DNA from: an uncultured Oscillospiraceae bacterium
GTDB taxonomy: Bacteria > Bacillota > Clostridia > Oscillospirales > Ruminococcaceae
DNA: 35,347 nucleotides
Reading direction: 5' to 3'
NCBI GenBank assembly: GCA_910583935.1
Contig: CAJTZM010000019.1
Location: 1 to 35,347, forward strand
The position numbers were made by a program, and so were the translations under genes. Positions 8,144 through 16,376 of this stretch are shown piece by piece; the first letter of the stretch is position 1, and every line of letters begins with the position of its first letter. Below the pieces are notes generated by a model. The model was not told the DNA's origin, searched no databases, and was given only the letters and a program-made list of their open reading frames with translations.

Positions 8144-9213
8144 TGTCCGGCCTCCCCCTTTCGTTTGGACCACAAAAGCAAAAGCGGCAGCAAAACGGTG
8201 AGCAGCAGAACCGGCCCGCCGCCGGCAAACAGATTTCCTACCCTTTCTAACGCATATGGCCATCTGGTAAGACATCCGGCCAGCAGCGCCGACGCCGCCG
8301 CGCAAATGCTGATCGCGTATCGGGAGACCTTGGAAGGGAGAAGCCGCGCCAGCGACTTTCCTCCCACCTCTAAAAACAGCGCCAGCCGGACGAGAGTCAT
8401 AAACACCCAAAGGGCTACATGCAGGCTGTCCAGCCGCTGAAAGATGGACAGCTCCGCAATTTTTGTCACCGCATAAAACGGGAAACGCTGGGTCTGAGCG
8501 TAATCACCCAGTACCGCTGCGGCGAACAGGATAATTCCATCCAAAACGACAACGGACAAAATGCCCCACCGCCAGAAAACACCGCCTTTGTTCTTCGCCA
8601 CCGCCGGCAGCAAAAACAAGAGGGCCGCCGTTTCTACATTGCCGAGGGTCAATCGGACAAACAGCTGCAGCTGGCTTTGCCATCCGTCATATACAGGAGG
8701 GCGCAGAAACTCCCATTGGGCCTGCGGCCAAAGGCTGGCGCAAACAAACAATAGGGCGGCCGACAGCGCCACAAATACAAAGGAACCGAAGCGCGCCGTG
8801 GGCTCGTATCCCATTGAGGCCGCATACCCGGCAACCCCGAAGATCAGCAGAATAAACAGCCAGGGGGAGCTTTGGGGATAGGCGGTGCTGGTCAAAAAAT
8901 AGGAAAAGGAACAGGCGGTCTGCACCAGCACGCAGACAGAAAACAGCAAAAATCCCGCCGGAAAAATCAAGCTGAGTCTTCCCCAGCGCTCTGCCGCGAT
9001 ATCCAAAAGGCCCTTTCCTTTATTTTTTTGCAGCAGCAAATAGGCGGGTAGCAAAAGCAGAAAATTTGCCAGAATGGAAATGGGAATCCAGATAGCGGCG
9101 GTCAGCGCCTGCGGCCCTTCCGACCGGGGCTCGGCCAGAAAAAAATAGGTGATCCGGCTTAAAAATAAAAGCACCGCCAGCTGCCAGGAGCTGATTGCAG
9201 AATCTCCCTTCAA
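8140..9213 (-). CDS. gerAB: Spore germination permease-like protein, GerAB family
   Basis: This is the B subunit of the germinant receptor, 357 residues with about ten hydrophobic helices and an amino-acid-permease-like fold. In Bacillus the B subunit contributes to germinant recognition. The start (ISSWQLAVLLFLSRITYFFL) matches the first helix of the family. It begins 12 bases after gerAA ends and overlaps gerAC by four bases. The germinant cannot be predicted from the sequence. Confidence 0.92.
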   Translation of the reverse strand: MKGDSAISSWQLAVLLFLSRITYFFLAEPRSEGPQALTAAIWIPISILANFLLLLPAYLLLQKNKGKGLLDIAAERWGRLSLIFPAGFLLFSVCVLVQTACSFSYFLTSTAYPQSSPWLFILLIFGVAGYAASMGYEPTARFGSFVFVALSAALLFVCASLWPQAQWEFLRPPVYDGWQSQLQLFVRLTLGNVETAALLFLLPAVAKNKGGVFWRWGILSVVVLDGIILFAAAVLGDYAQTQRFPFYAVTKIAELSIFQRLDSLHVALWVFMTLVRLALFLEVGGKSLARLLPSKVSRYAISICAAASALLAGCLTRWPYALERVGNLFAGGGPVLLLTVLLPLLLLWSKRKGEAGQ

Positions 9214-9225
9214 ATCGTCGCCTCC

Positions 9226-10761
9226 TTATCTTGATTCGATTTCCGTACCGGGCAGGTTTTGGATCTTCAGCTTTTTTCGTCCTAATTTCTTCCAGCCTAC
9301 CCGCAGTAGCACGTCCCGCATGGCAAACATCTGGAACGGGGATTCCGGCGACATACTGGGAATGCCGTAGGCGTTGACCGAACACAGGTTGACGATCATC
9401 CAGGCAAGGCCCAGCGCCATGCCGAAAATCCCCAGTGTCCCCCCAATGATAATAAACCCAAAGCGCATAATGGTCACCTCCTGAAACAAAGACGGTACCA
9501 CAAAGGAGCTCAGCGCGGTCAGCGCCACCACCATGACCATCGGCGAGCTGATTAAGCCCGCGGTTACCGCCGCGTCGCCGATGACCAACGCGCCGATGAT
9601 GCCGATGGCATGTCCGATGGGCCGGGGTAGCCGAAGGCCCGCCTCCCGCATCAGCTCATAGATAAAGTGGATCAGCAAGGCCTCCAGCACCAGCGGAAAC
9701 GGCACGTCTTGCTCCGCCGCAGTGACGTTTAACAAAAGTGCCTCGGGAAAAAGCTCGGGATGGAAGGTACCTACCGCCACGTACAGTCCCGGCAGCAGAA
9801 TGGTAAAGAAAAAGGCCAGGTATTTAAGCCATCGCTCGAATACGGCGTAATAGGGCCGGTGGGTATAATCGTCGATGCTCTGGAAGTTCTCATTAAAAAA
9901 GTACGGGACAATCAGGGCAAAGGGGGTGCCGTCCACTAAGATGCCCACCCTGCCCTCGCTTATCTTGGCACAGAGGGTATCGGGGCGCTGGGTAGTGCCC
10001 ACATTGGAAAAAATCGAGACAATATCCGTATCCAGAAACGGCTGGATGTAGCCGGACTCCAGAATAATATCGGTGGGAATTTCCCGCAGTCTGCGGCGGA
10101 TATCCCGCAAAAGCTCCGGCGCGACCATATCGGTCTGATAGATTAAGCACAGGTCGGTTTTGCTTTTGACTCCCGCCTTTAACAGCTCCATCTTCAGATC
10201 CGAGGATTTGACCCGGCGGCGTACCATGGTCATGTTGATGCGAATCGGCTCGGTAAACCCCTCGCGGGAGCCACGGACATTCTCCTCTGCCGACGGCTCT
10301 GACACGCTTCGAAACTGAAAGCCCTGCACGCCGGCCACGATGGTTTGGGGAATCCCGTCAATCATAATGCCCGCAAAGCCGGACATCAAAAACGGGAACA
10401 GCTCCCCTAAGGTCTGCACCTGGCTTTGGTCCATCCCCAGCACCGCCCGGTGCAGGATCCAATCCTGAAGCGCCTGCGGAGTCGGATCCTCCAGCGTCAG
10501 ATCTCCTAACGGCTCCAGGATAATTTCGGTCAGAGTCTGAAGGCTGAACATCCCTTCAAACATCATCAGCTTAACCGGTATTCCGCAGACGGTAATCTCC
10601 CGCACCATAAAATCCGCCGTGTTGTGCAGCGCCGCCCGGATGGCCGAAAGATTTTCCGCGGCGTCGGCGGTCAGCCGGACCGATTCGCATTCCGACGGTT
10701 TTGGAGAAACGTAAAGCGACCGTTCCTTTTCTTCAATTTTTTTTGCAAACCATTGCGGCAT
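9226..10761 (-). CDS. gerAA: Spore germination protein, GerAA family
   Basis: This is the A subunit, 511 residues. A hydrophilic N-terminal half (to about residue 300) is followed by several C-terminal membrane helices. Family stretches include ILHRAVLGMDQSQVQTLGEL and VGILVDGTPFALIVPYFFNE. In Bacillus the A subunit has been shown to form the ion-conducting part of the receptor. The frame stays open far upstream (to 11481), antisense to the DUF421 gene, but the ATG at 10761 follows an AAGGG site at good spacing and gives the normal length. It is first in gerAA-AB-AC, and its presence implies endospore formation. Confidence 0.93.
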   Translation of the reverse strand: MPQWFAKKIEEKERSLYVSPKPSECESVRLTADAAENLSAIRAALHNTADFMVREITVCGIPVKLMMFEGMFSLQTLTEIILEPLGDLTLEDPTPQALQDWILHRAVLGMDQSQVQTLGELFPFLMSGFAGIMIDGIPQTIVAGVQGFQFRSVSEPSAEENVRGSREGFTEPIRINMTMVRRRVKSSDLKMELLKAGVKSKTDLCLIYQTDMVAPELLRDIRRRLREIPTDIILESGYIQPFLDTDIVSIFSNVGTTQRPDTLCAKISEGRVGILVDGTPFALIVPYFFNENFQSIDDYTHRPYYAVFERWLKYLAFFFTILLPGLYVAVGTFHPELFPEALLLNVTAAEQDVPFPLVLEALLIHFIYELMREAGLRLPRPIGHAIGIIGALVIGDAAVTAGLISSPMVMVVALTALSSFVVPSLFQEVTIMRFGFIIIGGTLGIFGMALGLAWMIVNLCSVNAYGIPSMSPESPFQMFAMRDVLLRVGWKKLGRKKLKIQNLPGTEIESR

Positions 10762-10897
10762 ATGGATCCCTTCTTTCCCAGACATTGTTGCCGGATTTCG
10801 GGAAAAACATGCGCGGGCCGCCGCCAAAAAACAATGTATAAGGGAAAAAAAGCGGCGCATACTACAAAAACAAACGAAGTAGGAGGCGCCGCAGTTT

Positions 10898-11581
10898 ATG
10901 GCAATCAATTTTCTGCGCACGATAATCCTGTACATAGTGATTGTCGTAGCGGTACGGATTATGGGAAAACGGCAGATCGGGGAGCTTTCCCCCACTGAGC
11001 TGGTAATCACCATCCTGATTTCCAACATCGCAACCCTGCCCATTGAGGATACCAACATTCCTCTGACCGCCGGGCTTGTTTCCATTTTTACGCTGGTTGC
11101 CTGCGAGGTGCTGGTGTCCGGCGTTCTGCTCAAAAGCCCCAAAATGCGAAAGATCATTTCCGGCTCTCCTCGGGTGCTGATCCGGGACGGGGTCATCGAC
11201 CAAAAGCAGCTGTCCGCCCTGCGCCTTTCCATCGACGATCTGACCGCGCAGCTGCGGGGACAGGGCTGCTTTGACATCAGCCAGGTGGCGTTTGCCGTGG
11301 TGGAAACCACTGGAAAGCTGAACATTTTCCAAAAATTCGGCTCCCAGCAGACAACCAACCAGAATCTACACGTAAAGGAACCGAAAAACGCCGACGCGCC
11401 GCCGATGGTGGTGGTTGCCGACGGACGTGTCAGCGAGCCGGCCCTTGCCTTCTGCGGAAAGGACCAGGGGTGGCTGGGCAATTTACTGCTGGAAAAGCAG
11501 TGTCCGCTGGAGGAGGTCTTTTTATTGACCTGCGACCGCAGCGGAAATTATAAGCTGGTCAAAAAGGAGGCGGCGGAATGA
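10898..11581 (+). CDS. DUF421 (YetF/YcaP-family) membrane protein
   Basis: The protein has 227 residues. The N terminus carries two or three membrane helices (FLRTIILYIVIVVAVRIMG; LVITILISNIATLPI). The family sequence MGKRQIGELSPTELVITILI is clear, and a soluble C-terminal domain of about 140 residues follows, including SPRVLIRDGVIDQKQL. The biochemical role of DUF421 is not settled. In spore formers such proteins are often linked to the spore membrane. The ATG is preceded by AGGAGG about 11 bases upstream, a little far. It overlaps the DUF4363 gene by four bases and starts divergently 136 bases from gerAA. Confidence 0.88.
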   Translation: MAINFLRTIILYIVIVVAVRIMGKRQIGELSPTELVITILISNIATLPIEDTNIPLTAGLVSIFTLVACEVLVSGVLLKSPKMRKIISGSPRVLIRDGVIDQKQLSALRLSIDDLTAQLRGQGCFDISQVAFAVVETTGKLNIFQKFGSQQTTNQNLHVKEPKNADAPPMVVVADGRVSEPALAFCGKDQGWLGNLLLEKQCPLEEVFLLTCDRSGNYKLVKKEAAE

Positions 11582-11958
11582 AGCGTGTGATTCTCTGTGC
11601 CGTCATTTTGCTGGTAATTGTGCTTTTATGCGTCGCGAGCCTGGTCACCGTATCCCGCTACCAATATGTTTTTGCCCAGGAAATTCACGACCTGGAGCAA
11701 GCGATCTATCAAAAAACCTTTGAGCAGCTCTCTGCCCAGGCGGCGCAGATGAGCCGGGAATGGATGGATGCGGAACATGTGCTGATCCGCTTTATCCGCC
11801 ACACCCAGCTCGACGAAATCACCAGCGCCATGTCCCGGCTGGAAATGCTGGCAAAGTACGGCGACCTTTCGCAATTTTCCGCCGAATTAAGCCGGATTAA
11901 AACCCTGCTGCATCATATTTACGATTCGGAGCTTCCCTTTCTGCGCAATATTTTCTAG
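11578..11958 (+). CDS. DUF4363 family membrane-anchored protein
   Basis: This small protein of 126 residues has one N-terminal membrane helix (RVILCAVILLVIVLLCVASL) followed by an outward-facing helical domain of about 100 residues. It matches DUF4363 proteins, which in Clostridia commonly follow a DUF421 gene, as here. Its ATG overlaps the DUF421 stop, so the pair is probably co-translated. The function is unknown, and the pairing suggests a physical partner of the upstream protein. Confidence 0.8.
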   Translation: MKRVILCAVILLVIVLLCVASLVTVSRYQYVFAQEIHDLEQAIYQKTFEQLSAQAAQMSREWMDAEHVLIRFIRHTQLDEITSAMSRLEMLAKYGDLSQFSAELSRIKTLLHHIYDSELPFLRNIF

Positions 11959-11975
11959 CCGCCGGGCCGGATGCT

Positions 11976-12806
11976 TCATCCTTTCTCATCGTCATTATTA
12001 AACTGAATCGGCTGCACCTTTTCGGTCAGCTTTTCAAAGCGGTATCCCTGGGCCGTCAGCTGGTCGATAACCGGTCCCACCGCCTGGGCGGTGGAGACCC
12101 GCATGGTGTCGTCGTGGCAGAGGATGATCACCTTGTCTTTGCCCTGGGCGCCGCCTACGATATTGCGGATCAGGGTATCGACATCGGTCATATAGGATTT
12201 GTCGTCGCCGGATACCAAATTCCAGTCGTAGTAGATATAGCCCCGGCGCCGCATCTCGATCCGGATGGCCTTTTGGACCGAAGGGCTTGCAAAGCTGTTT
12301 TTTACGCTGCCGCCAGGAAAGCGAAAAATTCTGGGCTCTACGCCGGTGGCATTGAGAATTTTTTCCCGGATCTTATGAAAATCGGCCAGGTAGTTTTCTA
12401 CGCTGGCATAGATGTCGCTGTATTTGTGAGAATAGGTATGCATCCCAATGCTGTGCCCTTCATCGACGATGCGTTTTAGGATTGCATCGGAATCTACACC
12501 TGGCGACTCCTGGCCGGTGACAAAAAAAGTTGCTTTGACCCCTTTTTCCTTCAGGGTATCCAAAATAGCGATGGTATTTTTGGACGGACCGTCGTCAAAG
12601 GTATAGTAGACCACCTTTCCCTCCTCTTTTTCGAAAGCGTTGGACGCGTCCACATACATATCCGGATACAGATCCGAATAGGCGGAGCCAGACACAAATT
12701 TAGACGATAGGAGCCAATGTCCCACACCCCATAGCCCGGCGCAGCAGACGGCGATGGCGGCTGCCGCAAGGATCTTGTTTTTACTGCATTTTAGTAAACA
12801 GAACAT
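11976..12806 (-). CDS. Membrane-anchored polysaccharide deacetylase (NodB domain)
   Basis: This 276-residue protein has a short cytoplasmic tail, one membrane helix (about 11-33) and an extracellular NodB domain. The metal-dependent deacetylase motifs are in order: TFDDGPS (motif 1, catalytic base and metal aspartates), HTYSH (motif 2, metal histidines), RFPGG (motif 3), DWN (motif 4) and LCHD (motif 5). All key residues are present. Likely substrates are N-acetyl groups of peptidoglycan or a similar glycan, as for PdaA/PdaB-type enzymes; which one cannot be told. It converges with the DUF4363 gene, 17 bases apart. Confidence 0.9.
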   Translation of the reverse strand: MFCLLKCSKNKILAAAAIAVCCAGLWGVGHWLLSSKFVSGSAYSDLYPDMYVDASNAFEKEEGKVVYYTFDDGPSKNTIAILDTLKEKGVKATFFVTGQESPGVDSDAILKRIVDEGHSIGMHTYSHKYSDIYASVENYLADFHKIREKILNATGVEPRIFRFPGGSVKNSFASPSVQKAIRIEMRRRGYIYYDWNLVSGDDKSYMTDVDTLIRNIVGGAQGKDKVIILCHDDTMRVSTAQAVGPVIDQLTAQGYRFEKLTEKVQPIQFNNDDEKG

Positions 12807-12824
12807 ATATCCACCAACCTTCTG

Positions 12825-12853
12825 TTTTTAAATGTATTTGCCCCTTTTGTCCA
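12825..12853 (-). promoter_or_regulatory. Candidate promoter of the polysaccharide deacetylase gene
   Basis: On the minus strand TGGACA (12848-12853) and TAAAAA (12825-12830) are 17 bases apart, about 20 bases before the ATG. The match is moderate. Confidence 0.4.
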
Positions 12854-12881
12854 CTTATGTGTAAAAAAGCTGCGAGATTGC

Positions 12882-12917
12882 AAAAAAACAGACGGCAGAT
12901 CTGCCGTCTGTTTTTTT
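12882..12917. terminator. Perfect palindromic terminator after the XRE gene
   Basis: A 36-bp perfect palindrome: seven A, then CAGACGGCAGA joined to its exact complement, then seven T. It lies just beyond the stop of the leftward XRE gene and upstream of the deacetylase promoter, so it separates two leftward genes. Confidence 0.88.
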
Positions 12918-12952
12918 CTGCCCTCACCGCTCCTATGCCGGCCGGGGACGGT

Positions 12953-13708
12953 TTAACTGTTTTCGGAGGAAGCATTTCCGGGCTTTTCCTCCAAGCCTTT
13001 GTTTGTAAACGCAACTCTGGGCGCCTTCATTTTCCCATTGGCCCATCCGACCTTGACCTGATTGCCCGCAGTGATTTTATCCATCGCGTTTCCCCCAACG
13101 GTAACATCCTTTCCGGCGCTGATTTTGCCGCCCACATCCCGCCCGATCTGGCAGTCCTTTCCGGCGCGCACATTGCCCGAAACACTGCCATGGACCGCCG
13201 CGTCCTTCCCGGCGGTGACATGGCCCGCTTTCACGTCCCCCAAAATCATCACGTCTCTGCCGGCGGAAACATGACCTCCCACATCCTTGTCGCAGGCCAG
13301 ATTTACCGCACAATGGACATTCTGGGCGGGTCCGTTGTAATGAAACATCATGTTCTGCTGCTCACCCCTGATGAAAAAACGGCGCAGACGGTGTCCTTGA
13401 TAGACCACCACGTGAAAATCGTCGTCGTCCGGCCAGGGGAGATGTTTTACAATACCGATGGGCTGCGTGTCCGGGAGCTCTTCGGCTTTCGGGGAAAGCC
13501 CAAACAGCTGGTCAATGGTCGTGCCAAAAATCCGGGCAAGCTGCGGAAGCAGACCAATGTCCGGGCAGGAGCGTCTGGACTCCCACTTGCTGACCGCCTG
13601 CGGGCTGACGCCCAGCTGGTCGGCAAGCTGTTCCTGGGTGATGTCCGCTTGCTTGCGCAAACGACTGATTGTATCGCACAAAATATCATAACAGGTGTAT
13701 TCTTCCAT
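12953..13708 (-). CDS. XRE-family regulator with a C-terminal glycine-rich repeat domain
   Basis: The protein has 251 residues. Residues about 9-65 form an XRE helix-turn-helix (ITQEQLADQLGVSPQAVSKW). A middle stretch with four Asp (PWPDDDDFHVVVYQGHRLR) leads to a repeat domain (about 130-225). There short units such as GGHVSAGRDV, AGHVTAGKDA, SGNVRAGKDC and GGKISAGKDV recur, with valine/isoleucine at regular spacing, like the beta-helix of bactofilins and related polymer-forming proteins. I infer a DNA-binding head on a self-assembling scaffold; no ligand is evident. AGGAGG precedes the ATG. Two candidate operators lie upstream, shared with the divergent peptidase gene. Confidence 0.82.
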   Translation of the reverse strand: MEEYTCYDILCDTISRLRKQADITQEQLADQLGVSPQAVSKWESRRSCPDIGLLPQLARIFGTTIDQLFGLSPKAEELPDTQPIGIVKHLPWPDDDDFHVVVYQGHRLRRFFIRGEQQNMMFHYNGPAQNVHCAVNLACDKDVGGHVSAGRDVMILGDVKAGHVTAGKDAAVHGSVSGNVRAGKDCQIGRDVGGKISAGKDVTVGGNAMDKITAGNQVKVGWANGKMKAPRVAFTNKGLEEKPGNASSENS

Positions 13709-13745
13709 ATAAAAACCTCCTTTGTTTTTCTGCTTTGTCCCTTCT

Positions 13746-13774
13746 ATTGTATTGGCTGAAAACTTTCATGACAA
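13746..13774 (-). promoter_or_regulatory. Promoter of the XRE repeat-domain regulator
   Basis: On the minus strand TTGTCA (13769-13774) and TACAAT (13746-13751) are exactly 17 bases apart, 37 bases before the ATG. Confidence 0.6.
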
Positions 13775-13808
13775 TAGACCGCCTGTTGATATCCCCCCTT
13801 TTCCTGTA

Positions 13809-13880
13809 AACCATTGGTTGTTTTGCCTGCCGGCGCCTCATAGCCGCCCCCGTTTTCTCTCAACCAACGGTTGTTTTGCC
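13809..13880. repeat. Two copies of an inverted-repeat site in a divergent promoter region
   Basis: Copy 1 (13809-13827) has AACCATTGGTT, and copy 2 (13862-13880) has AACCAACGGTT. Each is an inverted repeat, and both end in the identical TGTTTTGCC. The copies lie in the same orientation with a 53-bp period, about five helical turns. They sit between the -35 boxes of the leftward XRE gene and the rightward peptidase gene, so they are candidate operators for that XRE protein. Confidence 0.5.
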
Positions 13881-13901
13881 GCGAAGGAAGCAAAATTTTT
13901 C

Positions 13902-13930
13902 TTGTCCCTCTCTCGTTTTCGTGCTATCCT
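13902..13930 (+). promoter_or_regulatory. Candidate promoter of the C39-like peptidase gene
   Basis: TTGTCC (13902-13907) and TATCCT (13925-13930) are 17 bases apart, 22 bases downstream of the second inverted-repeat site. Confidence 0.45.
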
Positions 13931-13972
13931 AAGCTTGTTGCCAAAACAATTCTATCAACAAAGTGGATTATT

Positions 13973-14554
13973 ATGAAATATTTAAACCAATTGGATTATG
14001 AATCCGTTCCCTATCCGACGGATGTAAAAAATCCGGACAGCCCCATGAAGGACGGGACCATTAAACGGGCCGGGTGCGGCTTATGCTGCTTGTGCATGCT
14101 GGTGGACCGGCTCACCGCCGAAGAGCTTCCGCTGCTGGAATGCCGCGACCTTGCGGTGGAGCATCGGGCGAATCTGGACCCTGGGACCGATCTTGCGGTA
14201 TTAGGTCCGGTAATCGCGGAAAAGTTCCGCTTAAAGTACGAATCTACTGACGATCCCCAGGCGATGCTCCGTTGTGTGCAGACCGGTGGCTGCGCTATCG
14301 CCAACGTCGGCGGCGACCGGGACGACGGCCGGTACACCGGCGTCTTTTCCCATGGGGGCCATTTTATCACCGTCATCAGCGCCGACGAAAAGGAGCTTTG
14401 CATTCTGGATCCCTCTTTAAAAGAGGGGAAATTTGACGAGCCAGGCCGGGAAGGCAAGGTCCGGGTGGATGGAATTTTCGCTTACTGCGCTTTACAGGTT
14501 TTGGACCGGGACACGGACAATCGTTCTCCGCGGTATTATCTATTTTCCCGCTAA
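13973..14554 (+). CDS. C39-like (papain-fold) cysteine peptidase
   Basis: The protein has 193 residues, no signal peptide and no membrane segment. The order of likely catalytic residues fits C39-type peptidases: an early Cys35 in AGCGLCCLCML, His130 in GGHFITVI and Asp146 in ILDPS, with a conserved LNQLDY start. Unlike bacteriocin exporters it is not fused to an ABC transporter, so it is probably a stand-alone cytosolic or maturation peptidase, or a related acyltransferase. No substrate gene is adjacent. The frame is open back to 13871, but the ATG at 13973 starts the domain; its ribosome binding site (AAGTGGA) is weak. Confidence 0.68.
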   Translation: MKYLNQLDYESVPYPTDVKNPDSPMKDGTIKRAGCGLCCLCMLVDRLTAEELPLLECRDLAVEHRANLDPGTDLAVLGPVIAEKFRLKYESTDDPQAMLRCVQTGGCAIANVGGDRDDGRYTGVFSHGGHFITVISADEKELCILDPSLKEGKFDEPGREGKVRVDGIFAYCALQVLDRDTDNRSPRYYLFSR

Positions 14555-14575
14555 TTTTTTCGGGGTGCATGCAAG

Positions 14576-14629
14576 GTATCCTTTTGTAGTTCTTGAAAGG
14601 GAGCTGCAAAAGGATACTGTATTATTTTT
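14576..14629 (+). terminator. Hairpin with a delayed T run between the peptidase and MATE genes
   Basis: GTATCCTTTTGTAG (14576-14589) pairs with CTGCAAAAGGATAC (14604-14617) over 14 bp with one G-U pair. A T run (14624-14629) comes 6 bases after the stem. It most likely ends the peptidase transcript; the gap before the T run is longer than ideal. Confidence 0.5.
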
Positions 14630-14784
14630 TGCAGTTTTTCGCCCAAACGGAGCCAATGGAAAAATTTCAAAAAAATCATAGAACCAAAGTATGATTTGTG
14701 GTACAATGTAAAAAAACGCTGAAAGAATACTACATATGAGGTGGTGAGATCTGCCTGTCGCCCAAAAGGTAACGGCAGCAAAGC

Positions 14785-16242
14785 ATGAAAGAAGGACAAG
14801 CAAAGGTACAGGGGCTGGCTCTTGACCTGGTAGAGGAGGGCGCGGACCTATCCTTGTGGGAGCAGGGCCTGCAAAGCAAAAAAGCGCCGCTTCCCCAGGG
14901 CGTTACAAACAAAATGCTGTATGCGGACGTGGTCCGCATCGCCTGGCCGTCTATGGTCGAGCTGCTTTTGACCCAGCTGGCCTCGATGGTGGATTTGATG
15001 ATGGTAGGGCAGCTGGGAGCCTGGGCTTTGACCTCCGTCGGATTGACGACCCAGCCGAAATTTTTATTTATGACCATCTTTCAGGCGCTGAACGTCGGCG
15101 CGACGGCGATGGTCGCCCGCTACAAGGGGGCCGGGCGGCCGGACAAGGCCAACCTCGTCATGCGCCAGGCACTGATGATGACGCTGTTAGCGTCGGTGGC
15201 TATGTCGTTTATCGGGTACTTTACCTCTGAATGGATGGTGGGTTTTATGGGCGCCTCCGACGCCGAAAGCCTGGCGGGCGGCACCATCTATCTGCAAATT
15301 CAGATGATCGGTTTTGTGCCGATGGCGCTGACCACCGTAATCACCGCCGTGCTGCGCGGCGTAGGCGACTCGAGAACGGCGATGATTTATAATGTTGTGG
15401 CAAACGCTGTAAACGTCGTCCTCAATTATTTCTTGATTTACGGGCAAATGGGGTTCCCGGCCCTGGGGATTGCCGGTGCCTCGCTGGCCACCATTTTAGG
15501 GCAGCTGGTGGCTATGATCATGGCTTTTTTTGCAGTGATGCGCAAAAAAAGCGGCTATCTGCATCTGCGGCTGCGAGATGGCTTTACGCCGGATCAAGAG
15601 TCGATCTCGGCAATCTTCAAGGTAGGCTTTCCCGCCATGGTCGAGCAGCTTGTAATGCGCGCCGGCATCATTATCTATTCGAAAACAGTGGCCTCTTTGG
15701 GAACAGTGGCCTTCGCAACCCATCAGGTGTGCATGAACGTGCAGGCACTCACCTTTATGAACGGGCAGGCGTTTGGCGTTTCCGCCACCTCGCTGGTAGG
15801 ACAGTGTCTGGGAAAACGCCGTCCGGATATGGCGGAGCAGTATGGCCGCCGCACCCGCCGGGTGGGTATGATGGTCGCATTGTGTCTGGCGGCCTGCTGT
15901 CTGCTGTTCTCCCGCCAAATTGTAGCCTTATACAACGACGACCCTCAGATCATCCAGCTGGGCGGGACAATTTTAATGTTCATCGCGTTTGTTCAGCCGT
16001 TTCAAGCCTCCCAGTTCATTTTGGCCGGCGTGCTGCGCGGGGCTGGAGACACCCGGGCAACAGCGGTCATCACCTTTCTGACCGTACTGCTGGTCCGTCC
16101 GGGATTGGCCTTGATCATGGTTTATCTATTCCATTGGGGCCTGCCCGGCGCGTGGGTGGCCCTGGCGGCGGACCAGCTGCTGCGCTCCCTTTTGGTCTGG
16201 CTGCGATACCGTGCCGGAAAGTGGAAGACCATCAAGGTTTAA
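14785..16242 (+). CDS. MATE family efflux transporter
   Basis: This 485-residue protein has about twelve membrane helices. Family stretches include WPSMVELLLTQLASMVDLMMVG in the first half and a matching repeat in the second half (VGFPAMVEQLVMRAGIIIY), with VLRGVGDSRTAMIYN and VLRGAGDTRATAVIT as the paired signature loops. MATE proteins export cationic drugs or metabolites using Na+ or H+. The first 43 residues are hydrophilic and unusual for the family. A start at M44 (14914) would remove them, but neither site has a strong ribosome binding site. A weak TACAAT -10 box lies at 14702-14707. Confidence 0.9.
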   Translation: MKEGQAKVQGLALDLVEEGADLSLWEQGLQSKKAPLPQGVTNKMLYADVVRIAWPSMVELLLTQLASMVDLMMVGQLGAWALTSVGLTTQPKFLFMTIFQALNVGATAMVARYKGAGRPDKANLVMRQALMMTLLASVAMSFIGYFTSEWMVGFMGASDAESLAGGTIYLQIQMIGFVPMALTTVITAVLRGVGDSRTAMIYNVVANAVNVVLNYFLIYGQMGFPALGIAGASLATILGQLVAMIMAFFAVMRKKSGYLHLRLRDGFTPDQESISAIFKVGFPAMVEQLVMRAGIIIYSKTVASLGTVAFATHQVCMNVQALTFMNGQAFGVSATSLVGQCLGKRRPDMAEQYGRRTRRVGMMVALCLAACCLLFSRQIVALYNDDPQIIQLGGTILMFIAFVQPFQASQFILAGVLRGAGDTRATAVITFLTVLLVRPGLALIMVYLFHWGLPGAWVALAADQLLRSLLVWLRYRAGKWKTIKV

Positions 16243-16265
16243 GCCTTTGCTGCTTGCCGGAACAT

Positions 16266-16299
16266 GAAAAAGGAGATGGAAACCCATCTCCTTTTTTTT
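16266..16299 (+). terminator. Terminator after the MATE gene
   Basis: AAGGAGATGG (16270-16279) pairs with CCATCTCCTT (16284-16293) around a 4-base loop, followed by a run of T to 16299. It insulates the MATE gene from the fab operon. Confidence 0.9.
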
Positions 16300-16342
16300 G
16301 CGTTTCTTCACAAATTGTTCACATTAGAGCAATAGAATTCTA

Positions 16343-16371
16343 TTGACAAAAAGAAGACAAAACGGTATATT
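16343..16371 (+). promoter_or_regulatory. Promoter of the fab-acc operon
   Basis: TTGACA (16343-16348), exactly 17 bases, TATATT (16366-16371): a near-consensus sigma-A promoter. A perfect 14-bp palindrome (AATAGAATTCTATT, 16331-16344) abuts the -35 box and could be a second protein-binding site. Confidence 0.85.
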
Positions 16372-16376
16372 CAAAC

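Noticed and set aside
10761..11481. Upstream extension of the gerAA frame, antisense to the DUF421 gene
   Set aside because: The ATG at 10761 has the ribosome binding site and gives the normal family length. The extension mirrors the DUF421 gene.
14744..14786. Similarity between the sequences just before the MATE and csrA genes (CCAAAAGGTA and GGC[AG]GCAAAGCATG)
   Set aside because: The matching blocks are short and differently spaced, and the MATE side has no inverted partner or dyad centre, so chance is the simplest reading.
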